NCBI GenBank assembly: GCA_003586115.2
Contig: QVOM02000071.1
Location: 296,947-360,946, forward strand
DNA length: 64,000 bases
Direction: 5' to 3'
Source of the DNA: Salvator merianae
Lineage: Eukaryota > Chordata > Lepidosauria > Squamata > Teiidae
In this document: positions 1 to 10,717 of the stretch, one piece after another
Position numbering within the stretch: the first letter of the stretch is position 1
Layout: each line of letters starts with the position of its first letter
Notes under the pieces: generated by a model
What the model was told of the DNA's origin: nothing
Databases searched by the model: none
What the model saw: the letters and a program-made list of their open reading frames with translations, nothing else
Program-made: the position numbers and the translations under genes

Positions 1-1335
1 AGGGAGTGCGGTGGCTTCTTTTTTTATTATTATTAAATGGCCACTTTTGCGCAATTGTGTAAATGCAGAATCTCATCCACGGAGCGGACGGCGGGGTTTT
101 CTCCACCAAAATCGAGGAAACCCCAGGTAGCCATTTCAGGTATGCAGCCCATACCTGGCCAAAGGGCACTTGAAATGGACCCCGACCTGGAAGGACTTTC
201 CTACACACACACCCAGGCCCCTGTCGTCTGCCTCCCTGCCATCCCCTTCCTTGCCAAGCAGGTCCTGGTCAGCCGGACCCTGCCTGGCTGGCGAGGGAGT
301 GTAGCGGCTTTTTTTATTATTATTATTATTAAAAACTTCTTTAAATTAAAAGAAAAAAGCCTTCTAATCTCCTTGTTAGATCCTAAACAAGGGATCAAAG
401 AAAGGTGTGGAGAGAAACTGCTTTGGGAGGGTGGCTGGTTGTTTGGGGTTTGTTTTTTTTGCTTTTCCACACTTTAAAAATAATAAGAATAAAATTTCTC
501 TCACCCCCCAAAAAAGTTCTCCCTCAGCTCTCTCACTCGTTAATGCTCCTCTCAACTTACCCCCGCTTTCATCCTCAGCTGCCGGCAGCATTCAAATTTT
601 CTTTTCCTTTTACAGATTTGCGCTACTTCAGAGCTCCGCAGAACAATAGCAGCATCTCCCCTCTTGTTTCTAGCCATGCAGACACCAAGAATAGAGATTA
701 AATAATTAAAACTAAGCACCTTCTCTGGGCTTGGAATCTGCATATATAGAAAAGAGGGGAGATGCTGCTATTGTTCTGCGGAGCTCTGAAGTAGCACAAA
801 TCTGTAAAAGGAAAAGAAAACTTTGCAGGCTTGTCCCTGTGCACGCGCATGTGTCTGCATGGCTAGAAAGGAAGGAAACTGCTGCTGCTACTTTAGTGTG
901 TCTGAAACATCTACAGAATTCTAGGCAGCCTCAGTCTGAGGGCGGGAAAGAGAAAACTTCCCATCCAACTTGTCCCTGCGTGTGCACGCGTGTGTGTGTC
1001 TGCACTGCTAGAAAGGAGGAAGAAAAGAAGGGGACGGTGGGGAGGCAGATGACAGCGGCCTGGGGAGGGTGTAGGAAAGTCCTTCCAGGTCGGGGTCCAT
1101 TTCAAGTGCCCTTTGGCCAGGTATGGGCTGCATACCTGAAATGGCTACCTGGATTTCTCTCGATTTTGGTGGAGAAAACCCCGCCGTCCGCTCCGTGGAT
1201 GAGATTCTGCATTTACACAGTTGCGCAAAAGTGGCCATTTAATAATAATAAAGAAGAAGCCGCCACACTCCCTCGCCAGCCAGCCAGGGTCCAGCTTACC
1301 AGGACCTGCTTGGCAAGGAAGGGTCATCAGGGAGG
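1..1335. repeat. Complex foldback (inverted-repeat) element with internal tandem units
   Basis: Bases 1-237 recur as the reverse complement at about 1041-1280, nearly identical. A second inverted pair, about 597-670 against 752-820, lies inside it around a spacer of roughly 80 bases. The left arm also begins a second tandem unit: the motif around AGGGAGTG at base 1 recurs at 294, followed by a TTATT-rich tract. The right arm holds two tandem versions of a CTTGTCCCTG...CTAGAAAGGA unit (about 828-873 and 969-1017). Open frames here (up to 249 codons) run through the inverted arms in both directions and resemble no protein I know. The structure resembles a foldback DNA transposon cut by the window edge. 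The family is not recognised and the right boundary is approximate. Confidence 0.7.
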
Positions 1336-1575
1336 TGGACAGCAGGGGATAGGTAGCTCTCTGCCCCCACCCCCTGCATTCAAAAACTTGATTGACAAGC
1401 AATTATCCTATTACAGCGAAGTGAGGGGTGCAACAGTGGAAAGGGGTGGCGACGCAAAAGGTACCGTTTCAGGCAACTGAGAATGGGAAAAGGAAGGTGT
1501 GAGCAGTGAAGATTAAATGGAGAACGGATTTTCAGGTGCTGGGTGTGAGCAGGGCTGGGACAGTTTGAATTCAAG
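1336..1575. other. No recognisable feature
   Basis: Short spacer between the foldback repeat and the duplicated block. I see no coding or repeat signature. Confidence 0.5.
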
Positions 1576-4500
1576 CTGCATATAACACAGACTACTTTCT
1601 TGAAGTGTGACTGCGGCCCATAAAGGCTAAAGAGGCCAGTGCCTCAGACAGGCCTACTGCCAGTGTGCAACAGTGAAACAGATGTTAATACCTGGGCTGT
1701 GTCTTCACCTTTCTTTCAGGAGGATGGGGGAGTGCCCTGATCTGCTACGAAAAAAAATGCCCTTGGCCTCTCCATTTTGGAGCGCAGAGGTGCCATTTCT
1801 AATGATGCTTCTGTGCAGGGCCCCAAATCCTGCCCTGTGAACCAAGTGCCAATCACGCCAGTAAAGGGGGTGGGGCAATCACTGCACAGCACCCCTGCTG
1901 CCGCCATGAAAGGAGATGCAACTGCAGCAGGCTGCTGCGGATGCACTGGATCAGTAAGTGGAAACAGGGCATTGGGAATTAAAAATACATTTATTGGACG
2001 TTACAGAAATAACTTCTAAAATATTTCATTCTGCAGCCCTTGCCACGAGGAGCAGGCACACTGAGTACATCATGACCATTGAATTCCTACCCATGGTTGC
2101 AAAGAAGAATATAGAAAATATCTCACCATGGTTTGAAACAAATCACAACGAACAAATTTGCAACCAAGAAGGGTGGCGTATGCAGCTTGCAGTGACATCA
2201 ATGCATGGTCCCTGCACCTTTCCCTGCCCCTGCCAAGCCTGGAGAGGGCAGGAAAAAAAGGCAGGGAGCAAAAGTATGAGTTAGACCTTCAGTAAGGCAG
2301 AAAGTGGAAAGTTCAGTTGCATCTAATTGAATTGGGTCACAGCATACTGCATTCTGGGACAGAGCTAAGCAAAAGCAAGACTTCTGTCTAGAAGTGTGTA
2401 AAACACTGATCTGAATTACTCAAAGCAATCTTTTGTACACTTGTGTTGACATCCATTCCCTGCTTTGCCTCTCCCCACTGATGCTTAATAAACAAAAGCA
2501 AAGCCTTCTAGATATTAAGATTTACATTCTATCCAACTTATCCAACCAGCAGCCTCCCAGGCTGATATTTTAGGCAGGCTAAGGTGATTATAGTTTAGGG
2601 ATGGCTGCTTTTACAACTGCATAGAATTCAGTAATCTCCAAGATAACCATAAGCCTCTGTTAAAGACAAGCCTGAAATCAGGTACTCTGCACATGTTCAT
2701 ATAGAATTTTACTCTATTTTAAGAGACTTTTATTTATAGCATGGTTTTCAATTTACATGACTGATAAAATGTAACTTTGTTTCTTTATTGCAATCCCAGA
2801 AATTTTAAATAATGTGATTTGGCTTTAAAGTACCAGTGGTTTACATGGTAGCATCGAGCTCCCCTCCACAACACCACTGTCATCTTGGTGGACCATGTCT
2901 GGCTTCTGCAGTGTCTTTTAATTTTTGATAGCCTGGGCTTCCCCTCTGCAATGGCTTCAGGGAAAAGGTTTGATAGTTCCACTACTGTCCCCGAGGCTGA
3001 TGTTTTTCTGCCTGCATGAAGGGCTTCCTCACCCTCTGTGTTTAGCTATCATCACCATGGGCCATTTGATCGTGGCAAAAGCCCAACTCAGTGCACAAGA
3101 AGCAGCTTTAGGGTGGCTTTTTGTGCACTGAAGCTTTCATGACTTGGAAGGGCATCGAGATAGCTCCACACACCTTCATGCCCCTTCATCGTGGAGTGCT
3201 GTGGAGACAAGGTGACTTCAGTGTACCTTCAAGCTGGTTTGAATACCACATGGAGACATGGCCTGTGTCTCAGAATGTTTTCATTCTGGAACCAAGTTTC
3301 TCTGTGCTATAAAAAGTTCTTTCACACACAGACAATAAAGAATATAGTATTTGTAGGCTAAGAATCCCAAGGTAAATCAACAAATATGATTTTATATGAT
3401 ACAATCTTTGAATTGCCTGCTGTGATGCAGTCATTCAGCAAAACCTGTGAGGTTTTATGCAATTGTCCACCACCAACACCAGAAAACCTGCAAATTAACA
3501 GTGACAAACTGGTGTTTTTATATGGGCTTTAGGGAGTCAAGGAGGTTCAGAAAACAGAACCTCTGGTATTTTCTTCTAATGAAGACATTTCAGTGAAACT
3601 AAACTGTGATAGTGGTGCATCCAGCAAGAAAAACAAAGTCTCTATAGAATGGATTCTAACAGAGTAATGAACAAACAAGCAGCACCCCCGTGATTACAGA
3701 GCAGAGAGTAGAAGAGAGGCTGCTGCTAGAGAAAGCTACAACCAGGTAATTTCCTGCGTTTTGTGAATTCAGTTCTGGTTAAGAGATCGAAGGAAGATGA
3801 AACTGAAACTAAAAAAATTACTCGTATCCTGGCTTCTTTAAAAATGTACTTAAAAAGCACAGTAGACTCATTCATATAGTAATGCAGAGTAGGGAGAGAG
3901 AGAGATGAGTTTCATTCTTTTACCAAAATGAAATTCTTTCAAGAATGATTTTGTTTGCAAGCAAAAACCTGTGAGTTAAAGAGTTAAGCAGGAGGAAACT
4001 GCTTCAGCAAAAAGGCCAGGATTCCCTACCCATTAGCCAATCAGTGGGCAGCACCCCTTGCAGTCATGGTAGATTGCCTGTTGAAGCAAATAAGCTGAAC
4101 TTTGGGTACGCTTTGAACCGTGTATCTGAGTAAAGTTGTTTGGAAGTCTTTTTGTGTGTGTGCCTATGAATTATCCACTCATTTTATTCAGGCAGTTTTA
4201 AAAATCCTAGTATGACCATACCCTAAGAACAAAAGCTAAGGATGAATTGCCACCTAGCACCACCCCTGTTCTCTTCATATCAGTTTCAACTATAGACTGC
4301 TTTCCTCCATTCTTTTTCTTTGAATGTACTTCAAAGAGCTCCCTTACTTGAACTCCAGCTTCTCTGATAGCTCCTCTACAATTTCAGGTGATCTCTCTGT
4401 ATGCTTCCTTCATGGCCTCGCCCTCCTTCCACTCTCTGCACACTTCCCTTTTGATTCTAAGATCATCACTAAACTCTTCGTTTGGCCACATTGGATTCTT

Positions 4501-6236
4501 CCCATTTATTACCACTGCTGTGACTTGATTAACAGCAGGTTTCCTGAAGTTCAAAATACAAATTAGAATATTAGAATTAAAAAATTCAACTTTTCATGGT
4601 TCCTCTCTTCCTCTATTTCTCCTGCTTTCATCTCACCAACTAGGCCTTCCCTATTTGTAAAAATAAGGGCAAAAAGTAGTTGATTCCCTTTCTCAGCTAG
4701 GCAAGACATGAACTTCCTGGAGAGGCCATTCTTCACAGAATTTGTCTTGCAAAAGATAAGGTAATTAAAGATTCCAATTTTTACTGCTTCATGCTTATGT
4801 AGGACTTCTGCAATTGCTCTTTCTTTGGACAGCTTCATCTTTTTGATTGTACAAACTGCATAACAACGTTGTTTTTGCTCTATTTGCCATGTACTTCCCA
4901 CAGAGCAACCAGATGCTTCCTACAGAGCAACCAGTTTTGTTATCATGTATTTCTATTACTTCTTGATTTTTTAAAAAGTTCTATAATTCAGTTGTTATAT
5001 TCCAGACAGGAGAATTATCCCACCGCATTTTGGTTGTTCTCACTGTGTTTTGCTTCCTATATGAAGAATTTGATTGGATCTGGTTTATTTCCTCTACTTC
5101 GAGCATTACTAGATTGACATAACATAGGCCATGAACCTTTTTATTGGATGTCCTCTCTGAATTACTATTAAGTTGTTCAACTGATCACACTACAGCTGCT
5201 CCCCTAGCCCCTGCTGTAAATCACAATCTCATACCTGTATTCTTTGCCTTTGACTTTTTGTCTCCCTTTCTTTTGGGATTCAGTTTAAAGTTCTCCAGTC
5301 AAGTTCCCCAAGACTCAACGTAACACATTCTTCCCTTAAGGTGCAGTATATTTCTCCCCAGGATTATTTCACCAAAAAAAATTAGTTATAATACTAGAAA
5401 TGTGGTTCTTACTATCTCCACTATCTATGTAGCTGGTCATTTACCAATGGTATTTACTCTTTTACTTATAAGACTTCTTTCTAGGACTGACATGAAGAAT
5501 AAGAACACCTCCCCAAATTTTGATCTACCTACATGGAGCTTCAAAGTCTTGCATAATAAAGTGAAATCTTGATGAGTCTTCAGAGTCATCTTATCACATT
5601 CCTAATTTGTGTTCCAGTCAGATAATACATTTGACATGCCAATGGATCCAATCTACGGATTTTCTTTTCTCTCTCTTATAGCAGGAAGCCATCAGCTGCA
5701 ACAACTTTCTTTGCATAGTGTACCCTTGAATCTCTATGTCTACTATTGTATGCATCTCAGATTATGCCTCTGAAACAAGTTCCAGCAGCGCAGAAAGCCT
5801 TTTAAATCTCTCCTTTGTGACATACACTTAAGGTGTGTTTCTCCTTCTGGTGCTTCTGTACAGTGTTCTCAAGAGGAGGAAGGCTGCTATCCTGAGACCA
5901 GGAATTGGAAAGGAAATTTGGAAGAAGAATACTTGGCTCTGCCTGAGCATATAGTCTGAGCAAGGAGAGACTTACTGTTGCTGGTGAACTAGCGGTGACC
6001 TAGAGGAGGAAAAACTAGGTCAGAAAAACTAGGTCAGAAAACAGGGAAACGCCCTTCAGAAAACCCCTGCAGATTAGCATATTTGGCCACTCCCTTCAGC
6101 TGATAAAAAACAGCAGCCCAAATATATCCTGTCATAAAACTATAAAATTCTAATTTAGATTTTTTTCTTTTTTTTCCAAAACGTATCAAGTAAGAGAACT
6201 TAAATTGTAAGGAAAAGTAAAAATAAGCTAAAACAA
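1576..6236. repeat. Local segmental duplication, copy 1
   Basis: This 4.66 kb block matches 15193-19867 base for base apart from about eight substitutions and three indels that I could find by eye, roughly 99.8% identity. Several differences cluster near 4069-4147. The largest is a 14-base unit around AAAAACTAGGTCAG, present twice here (near 6008-6040) and three times in copy 2. Identity falls abruptly at 6237, just before the CR1 element. The block contains no recognised gene. It holds one old minus-strand CR1 fragment and otherwise AT-rich sequence with short chance frames. Confidence 0.95.
4380..4770 (-). pseudogene. Ancient CR1 ORF2 fragment (endonuclease C-terminus to pre-RT linker)
   Basis: Translated on the minus strand, this stretch gives a diverged match to the CR1 ORF2 region after the endonuclease: a LTNREGLVGEMK-like segment, then RIKREVCREWKEG...AYRE, matching the CR1 pattern where TNRE is followed by a lysine-rich KKEVYRxWKxG...EYR linker. 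A frameshift separates the two parts in this copy. It is much more diverged than the plus-strand CR1 downstream, so it is an older insertion of a different subfamily. It is carried along in both copies of the duplication. Confidence 0.6.
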
Positions 6237-6417
6237 TTGAATAACTTAAACAAGTAGGCACTTTTTTGTTTAATTTAGTAAAGTAAAATAACTATCCTAA
6301 AGTGACAACTGAAATAATTCAATAAAAAAAGGAAGATTAAATTTTAGTTCAAGAACATTGAAAGTACTCTGCACTGTTTAATATCTTACAAGAGGACTCC
6401 AAACAACTGTAGATAAC

Positions 6418-7359
6418 ATGGAGAAAGAGAGAAGCTTAGTAGTTAGCTGCAAGGAGTGTAATATGATGATACTTCTACCAGAGGGGGACCCTGATTACAC
6501 CTGCAGCAAATGCAAGCGTGTGTCTTTGCTGGAAGAGAAAGTGCAAGAACTTGAGGAGAGAGTGGCTACTTTGAAGCTCATTAGGGAGAAGGAGAGCTTC
6601 CTGGATACAACAGAAGAAGCACTTCAAACTGATCACGGAGAGGACAACATCAGAGAACCTGTGGAAGCTGAGGATTGGAAGCATGTGACCAAAAGAAGCA
6701 AGAGGATAAGGAGAGAGTCAGCAACTGTACAGCTTGAAAACCGGTACCAGGCTCTCATGGAGAAGAATAATCAGGAAGTTCAGAAAGATTTGGTGTGCAA
6801 TATGAAACCTCTTGAACCAAAAAAAAGAAGAGAAGCTGTGAAGAAGAATAGGAGAGTGGTGGTTGTGGGGGATTCCTTATTGAGGGGAACAGAGGCAGCT
6901 GTGTGCAGACCTGACATGACCTCACAAGAAGTGTGCTGCCTTCCCGGTGCACGAATCAAAGATGTAACCGAGAAGCTGCCAAGATTCTTCAATGCTACAG
7001 ACTATTACCCGTTCGTACTAATACATGTAGGAACAAATGACACTGCAGGAAGGAACTTTGAAGCTATCTGCAGAGACTTTGAAGACCTGGGCAGGAAAGT
7101 GAAGAAACTGGGAGCGCAAGTTGTCTTCTCTTCTATCCTCCCAGTGAATGGTCGTGGAACAGGAAGATGGAGCAGGATTCTACAGGTAAACAGCTGGCTA
7201 CGTCGATGGTGCTACCAGCAAGGATTTGGATTTCTAGGCCATGGACTAAACTACTTATATGATGGACACCTTGCAAGAGATGGGCTCCATCTTACAAAGA
7301 CAGAAAAACAAATATTTGGCAGGAGACTGGCTGCGCTCATCAGGAGAGCTTTAAACTAG
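6418..7359 (+). CDS. CR1-A ORF1: zinc-finger / coiled-coil / SGNH-esterase protein
   Basis: An intact 313-codon frame. It opens with a Cys-rich zinc-binding pattern (CKEC near residue 11 and CSKC near residue 29), then a heptad-like LLEEKVQELEERVATLK segment likely to form a coiled coil (about 36-56), a basic linker, and an SGNH/GDSL hydrolase domain. Expected catalytic positions are visible: GDS with Ser153, GTND with Asn207, and DGLHL with Asp288 and His291. CR1 ORF1 proteins are known to combine a PHD-like finger with an esterase. Their role is thought to be RNA binding and particle formation, and the esterase substrate is unknown. The start is the first ATG after the leader and the paralogous copy at 14817 starts at the same place. 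All triad residues are kept, so the domain could still be folded and active. Confidence 0.93.
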   Translation: MEKERSLVVSCKECNMMILLPEGDPDYTCSKCKRVSLLEEKVQELEERVATLKLIREKESFLDTTEEALQTDHGEDNIREPVEAEDWKHVTKRSKRIRRESATVQLENRYQALMEKNNQEVQKDLVCNMKPLEPKKRREAVKKNRRVVVVGDSLLRGTEAAVCRPDMTSQEVCCLPGARIKDVTEKLPRFFNATDYYPFVLIHVGTNDTAGRNFEAICRDFEDLGRKVKKLGAQVVFSSILPVNGRGTGRWSRILQVNSWLRRWCYQQGFGFLGHGLNYLYDGHLARDGLHLTKTEKQIFGRRLAALIRRALN

Positions 7360-7535
7360 GGCGAAAGGGGAAGGGAAGTAAAAGTCCAGAGAAAGATAAG
7401 CAGCTAATAAATACAGATAAGGATCTTGCTACCAGAAATGAAAGGAAGGAACAAAGACAAACAGTTTGGAAGGAAACTAGAGGAGTCAAGCTTGTAAGAG
7501 ACATTTGTCGCAAACTAAAATATTTCTATACCAAT

Positions 7536-9440
7536 GTGCAAAGCATGGGAAACAAACAAGGAGAACTGGAAATCCTAGCACAGGAAAATAAATATGATGT
7601 CATAGGCATAACTGAAACTTGGTGGGATGATACACATGATTGGAACACAGAGCTCGAAGGATACAACTTATTAAAAAAAAACAGGCTTAATAAAAGGGGA
7701 GGAGGTGTTGCATTGTATGTAAGGAAAGTATATACCACCACAGAAATTAATCTTTCAGATAATGGAAGCCCTGTAGAAACCGTTTGGGTGAAAATACAAG
7801 GAGAGAGCAACACAAAGGATACTGTTGTAGGAGTTTATTATAGGCCCCCTGGACAAACAGAAGATATGGATGAACTATTTATACATCATATGGCCAAGCT
7901 CTCAGGGAAACACGGCCTAATGATTATGGGAGATTTTAACTATCCAGACATTTGTTGGGAATTTCTCTCTGGCAAAAGTCACGGGTCCAATAAATTCTTA
8001 TCCTCTCTGGCAGATAACTTCATTTTCCAAAGGATGGAGGAAAAAACAAGGGGGTCTGCTATCTTGGACCTAATCCTTACCAACAGGGAAGAAATGGTTG
8101 AGGAAGTAAGGGTGAGTGGGACCCTGGGTGGCAGTGACCATGCTATCATTGAGTTTTGGATAACAAAAGGAGGAAGATCTGAGAGGACTCAGACTTCAAG
8201 GTTAGACTTCAGAGGAGCAGATTTTGATGGACTCAGAAGGAGGGTAGGAAGGATCCATTGGCTGGATGTCTTAAAGGACAGAAATGTCCAGGAAGGATCG
8301 GAAACTTTGAGAAAGGAGATTCTAGAGGCACAATCTTTAACAATTCCTAAAAGAAGAAAGAATGTCAAGCATCTAAAGAGACCAGGGTGGATGAACCCTG
8401 AACTTAATAACTTGCTAAAAAGAAAAAAAGAAATGTTTAAAAAATGGAAAGAGGGGGACATATCAAAAGAAGAATATAATGCAATCTGCAGGAACTGCAG
8501 GATAAGTGTCAGAAAGGCTAAAGCTAAAAATGAATTGAGGATTGCAAGAGAGGCCAAAAACAATAAAAAAGGGTTTTGGGGGTATGTCAGAAGCAAAAGA
8601 AAAGTCAAAGAAGCTATAGGACCTTTACAGAATGAGAAGGGTGATTTGGTCAAAAACGACATTGAGAAGGCAGAACTTCTGAACTCCTATTTTGCATCTG
8701 TTTTCTCTCAGAAAGGAAATGAAACATCAGTTGGCCTTCACTGTGCTGTTGAGGGAATAAGAGAATCAAGGCTCTGTATGGACAAGGAGAAGGTGAGGGA
8801 ACACTTAGCAAACTTAAATGTATTCAAGTCTCCAGGCCCAGATGAATTACATCCTAGGGTGCTGAAGGAATTAGCTGATATAATTGCTGAACCACTCTCT
8901 GTGATATTTGAGAACTCATGGAAAACAGGAGAAGTCCCAGAAGATTGGAGAAGGGCAAATGTTGTACCTATCTTTAAAAAAGGAAAGAAGGCTGACCCAG
9001 GCAACTACAGGCCTGTGAGCCTGACCTCAATACCAGGCAAGATACTTGAACAAATCATTAAACAGCATATATGGGAGCACTTGGATGGGAATGCAGTAAT
9101 TAACCAAAGCCAACATGGATTTGTAACAAGCAAGTCATGGCAGACTAATCTCATTTCCTTTTATGACAAAATTACTGGATGGATCGATCAAGGAAAGGCT
9201 GTGGACATAGTATATCTTGACTTTAGCAGAGCATTTGACAAGGTGTCTCATACTATACTTATTGAAAAAATGATCAAATATGGGATTGACAGGACAACTG
9301 TTAGGTGGATTCATAACTGGCTTAGTAATCGTACTCAAAGAGTGGTCATAAATGGCTTCACATCCGATTGGAAGACTGTCTCGAGTGGGTTCTGTCTTGG
9401 GCCCATTGCTGTTCAACATTTTTATAAACGATCTGGATGA
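7536..9440 (+). CDS. CR1-A ORF2, 5' part: endonuclease and RT fingers/palm
   Basis: A long frame encoding an APE-type endonuclease followed by the first half of a reverse transcriptase. Endonuclease motifs visible: ITETWW, GDFNYPD and GGSDHAII. RT motifs follow: SPGPDELHPRVL, the NYRPVSLTS block and YLDFSRAFDKV with the first catalytic Asp. The stated 5' edge is a GTG, and the open frame continues upstream (KYFYTNVQSMGN), so the true ORF2 start lies further 5'. Near 9383 a short deletion removes bases that would encode the Pro-Gln-Gly part of the PQGSVLGP motif and shifts the frame, so the last roughly 18 residues are out-of-frame readthrough. This is an inactivating lesion in an otherwise long frame. 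Confidence 0.92.
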   Translation: MQSMGNKQGELEILAQENKYDVIGITETWWDDTHDWNTELEGYNLLKKNRLNKRGGGVALYVRKVYTTTEINLSDNGSPVETVWVKIQGESNTKDTVVGVYYRPPGQTEDMDELFIHHMAKLSGKHGLMIMGDFNYPDICWEFLSGKSHGSNKFLSSLADNFIFQRMEEKTRGSAILDLILTNREEMVEEVRVSGTLGGSDHAIIEFWITKGGRSERTQTSRLDFRGADFDGLRRRVGRIHWLDVLKDRNVQEGSETLRKEILEAQSLTIPKRRKNVKHLKRPGWMNPELNNLLKRKKEMFKKWKEGDISKEEYNAICRNCRISVRKAKAKNELRIAREAKNNKKGFWGYVRSKRKVKEAIGPLQNEKGDLVKNDIEKAELLNSYFASVFSQKGNETSVGLHCAVEGIRESRLCMDKEKVREHLANLNVFKSPGPDELHPRVLKELADIIAEPLSVIFENSWKTGEVPEDWRRANVVPIFKKGKKADPGNYRPVSLTSIPGKILEQIIKQHIWEHLDGNAVINQSQHGFVTSKSWQTNLISFYDKITGWIDQGKAVDIVYLDFSRAFDKVSHTILIEKMIKYGIDRTTVRWIHNWLSNRTQRVVINGFTSDWKTVSSGFCLGPIAVQHFYKRSG

Positions 9441-10269
9441 AGGTGTCGAGGGGACGCTGATCAAATTTGCAGATGACACAAAGCTAGAAGGGGTTGCTAA
9501 CACTAGGGAGGAGAAGGAGAGGATTCAAAATGATTTGGACAAGCTTGAACAGTGGGCTGAAACTAACGGAATGACATTTAACAGGGAGAAATGCAAAGTT
9601 TTACATCTAGGTAAGAAAAATGACAATATCCAATACAGAATGGGAGGAATCTCGCTGAGCAGCAGCACATGTGAAAAGGATCTGGGTGTACTAGTAGATC
9701 ATAGATTAAACATGAGTCAACAGTGTGATGCAGCTGCAAAAAAGGCAAACTCCATCCTGGGCTGTATCAAGAGGAGTATAGAGTCTAGATCACGAGAAGT
9801 AATTGTCCCACTTTACTCTTCCTTGTTCAGACCTCATCTGGAATATTGTGTCCAGTTCTGGGCACCCCAGTTTAAAAAAGACATTGACAAACTGGAACAA
9901 GTTCAGAGAAGGGCGACCAAAATGGTGAGTGGTCTGCAAACCATGTCCTACGAGGGACGGTTAAAGGACCTAGGAATGTTTAGCCTGCAGAAGAGAAGAC
10001 TGAGAGGAGATATGATAACTGTTTTCAAATATCTGAAGGGCTGTCACAGTGCAGAAGGATTGGCCCTATTCTCAGTTGCGCAAGAAGGAAGGACTAGAAA
10101 CAATGGGATGAAAATTCAAGGGAGTAGATACGGGCTAGATATTAGGAAAAACTTTCTGACCATAAGGGCAATCAGTCATTGGAACAGGTTACCACAGGAG
10201 GTGGTGGGCTCTCCTTCGCTGGAGGTCTTCAAGGAAAGGCTGGACAGATATCTGTCTAGGATGCTTTAG
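9352..10269 (+). pseudogene. CR1-A ORF2, 3' part: RT palm, thumb and C-terminus
   Basis: This continues ORF2 in another frame after the deletion at about 9383; the upstream portion of this frame (9352 to about 9385) is out-of-frame readthrough. It shows SVLGPLLFNIFINDL, the catalytic FADD box (LIKFADDTKL), the DLGVLVD block, the thumb segment RPHLEYCVQFWAPQF and the typical CR1 C-terminus with ISHWNRLPQEVV and SLEVFKERLD. The stop is followed directly by the 3' UTR. Apart from the one frameshift, the RT domain keeps its catalytic residues. The nearest relative in the window is the same region of CR1-C (21640-22156). Confidence 0.92.
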
Positions 10270-10343
10270 TGAATCCTGCATTGAGCAGGGGGTTGGACTC
10301 GATGACCCTGGAGGTCCCTTCCAACTCTATGATTCTATGATTC
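10270..10343 (+). repeat. CR1-A 3' UTR and terminal octamer repeats
   Basis: A short 3' UTR with the conserved GGTTGGACTCGATGACC hairpin region, ending in tandem ATTCTATG-like octamers. In CR1 elements this is the segment recognised by the element's own reverse transcriptase. The same ending occurs at 22157-22229. Confidence 0.9.
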
Positions 10344-10346
10344 TTC

Positions 10347-10450
10347 TCTTCTCAGAGAGTATTTATTTATTTACATTTTTATCATGCCATGTACCCTAAG
10401 GTCTTAGGGCAGGTTACAATCAATTAAACATATAAAAAATCTAAACATAT
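10347..10450 (-). repeat. L2-type 3' tail (short interspersed repeat fragment)
   Basis: TATTTATTTATTTAC followed by CATGCCATGTACCCTAAGGTCTTAGGGC. Read on the minus strand this is a GCCCTAAG...GGCATAAAAATG...AAATAAATA tail, as on L2-mobilised LINEs and SINEs of reptiles. Similar tails sit at 25677, 52555 and 63573. Confidence 0.55.
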
Positions 10451-10480
10451 AAAATAGGTGAAAAACAGCAGGTTGCAGCT

Positions 10481-10717
10481 TCTTCCCCACTCCCTGACTT
10501 AAGATGGCTCTGGAACCACTAGTCAGTGCCAGTTGGAAGGGATGGGTCCCCACTGTGAGTCTGAAGATGGGAGCAGCTTACCAGTTCCTTTTCTCCTCCA
10601 CACCCCTAAGTAAGATGGCCTTCAGTCTGCTGCAGGTGGCTGTTGGAAGGGAAAGGCTACCACTGTGAGGCTGAAGATTAGTAGCAGTTTTCCCTCCTTT
10701 TAACTCTTACTGAATTT
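10481..10717. repeat. Two diverged tandem units of about 118 bp
   Basis: The stretch around CCAGTTGGAAGGGATGGG and CCACTGTGAGTCTGAAGAT recurs about 118 bases later as GCTGTTGGAAGGGAAAGGC and CCACTGTGAGGCTGAAGAT. Old, partly decayed duplication of unknown origin. Confidence 0.6.

Larger units (their letters stand above)
6340..10343 (+). mobile_element. CR1 LINE (CR1-A), nearly full length
   Basis: A non-LTR retrotransposon of the CR1 clade, about 4.0 kb. In order it has a short 5' leader, ORF1, a spacer of about 180 bases, ORF2 (APE-type endonuclease then reverse transcriptase) and a short 3' UTR ending in direct ATTCTATG-type octamers without a poly(A) tail. That ending is the hallmark of the CR1 clade. 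The 5' limit is set from homology with CR1-B (14745) and could lie further left, since divergence from the paralogous locus begins at 6237. ORF2 is broken by one deletion, so this copy is inactive. ORF1 is intact over 313 codons. Confidence 0.95.

Noticed and set aside
731..1480. 249-codon plus-strand frame
   Set aside because: It crosses the arms of the foldback repeat. The mirror-image arm gives the same peptide on the other strand, which shows a repeat and not a protein.
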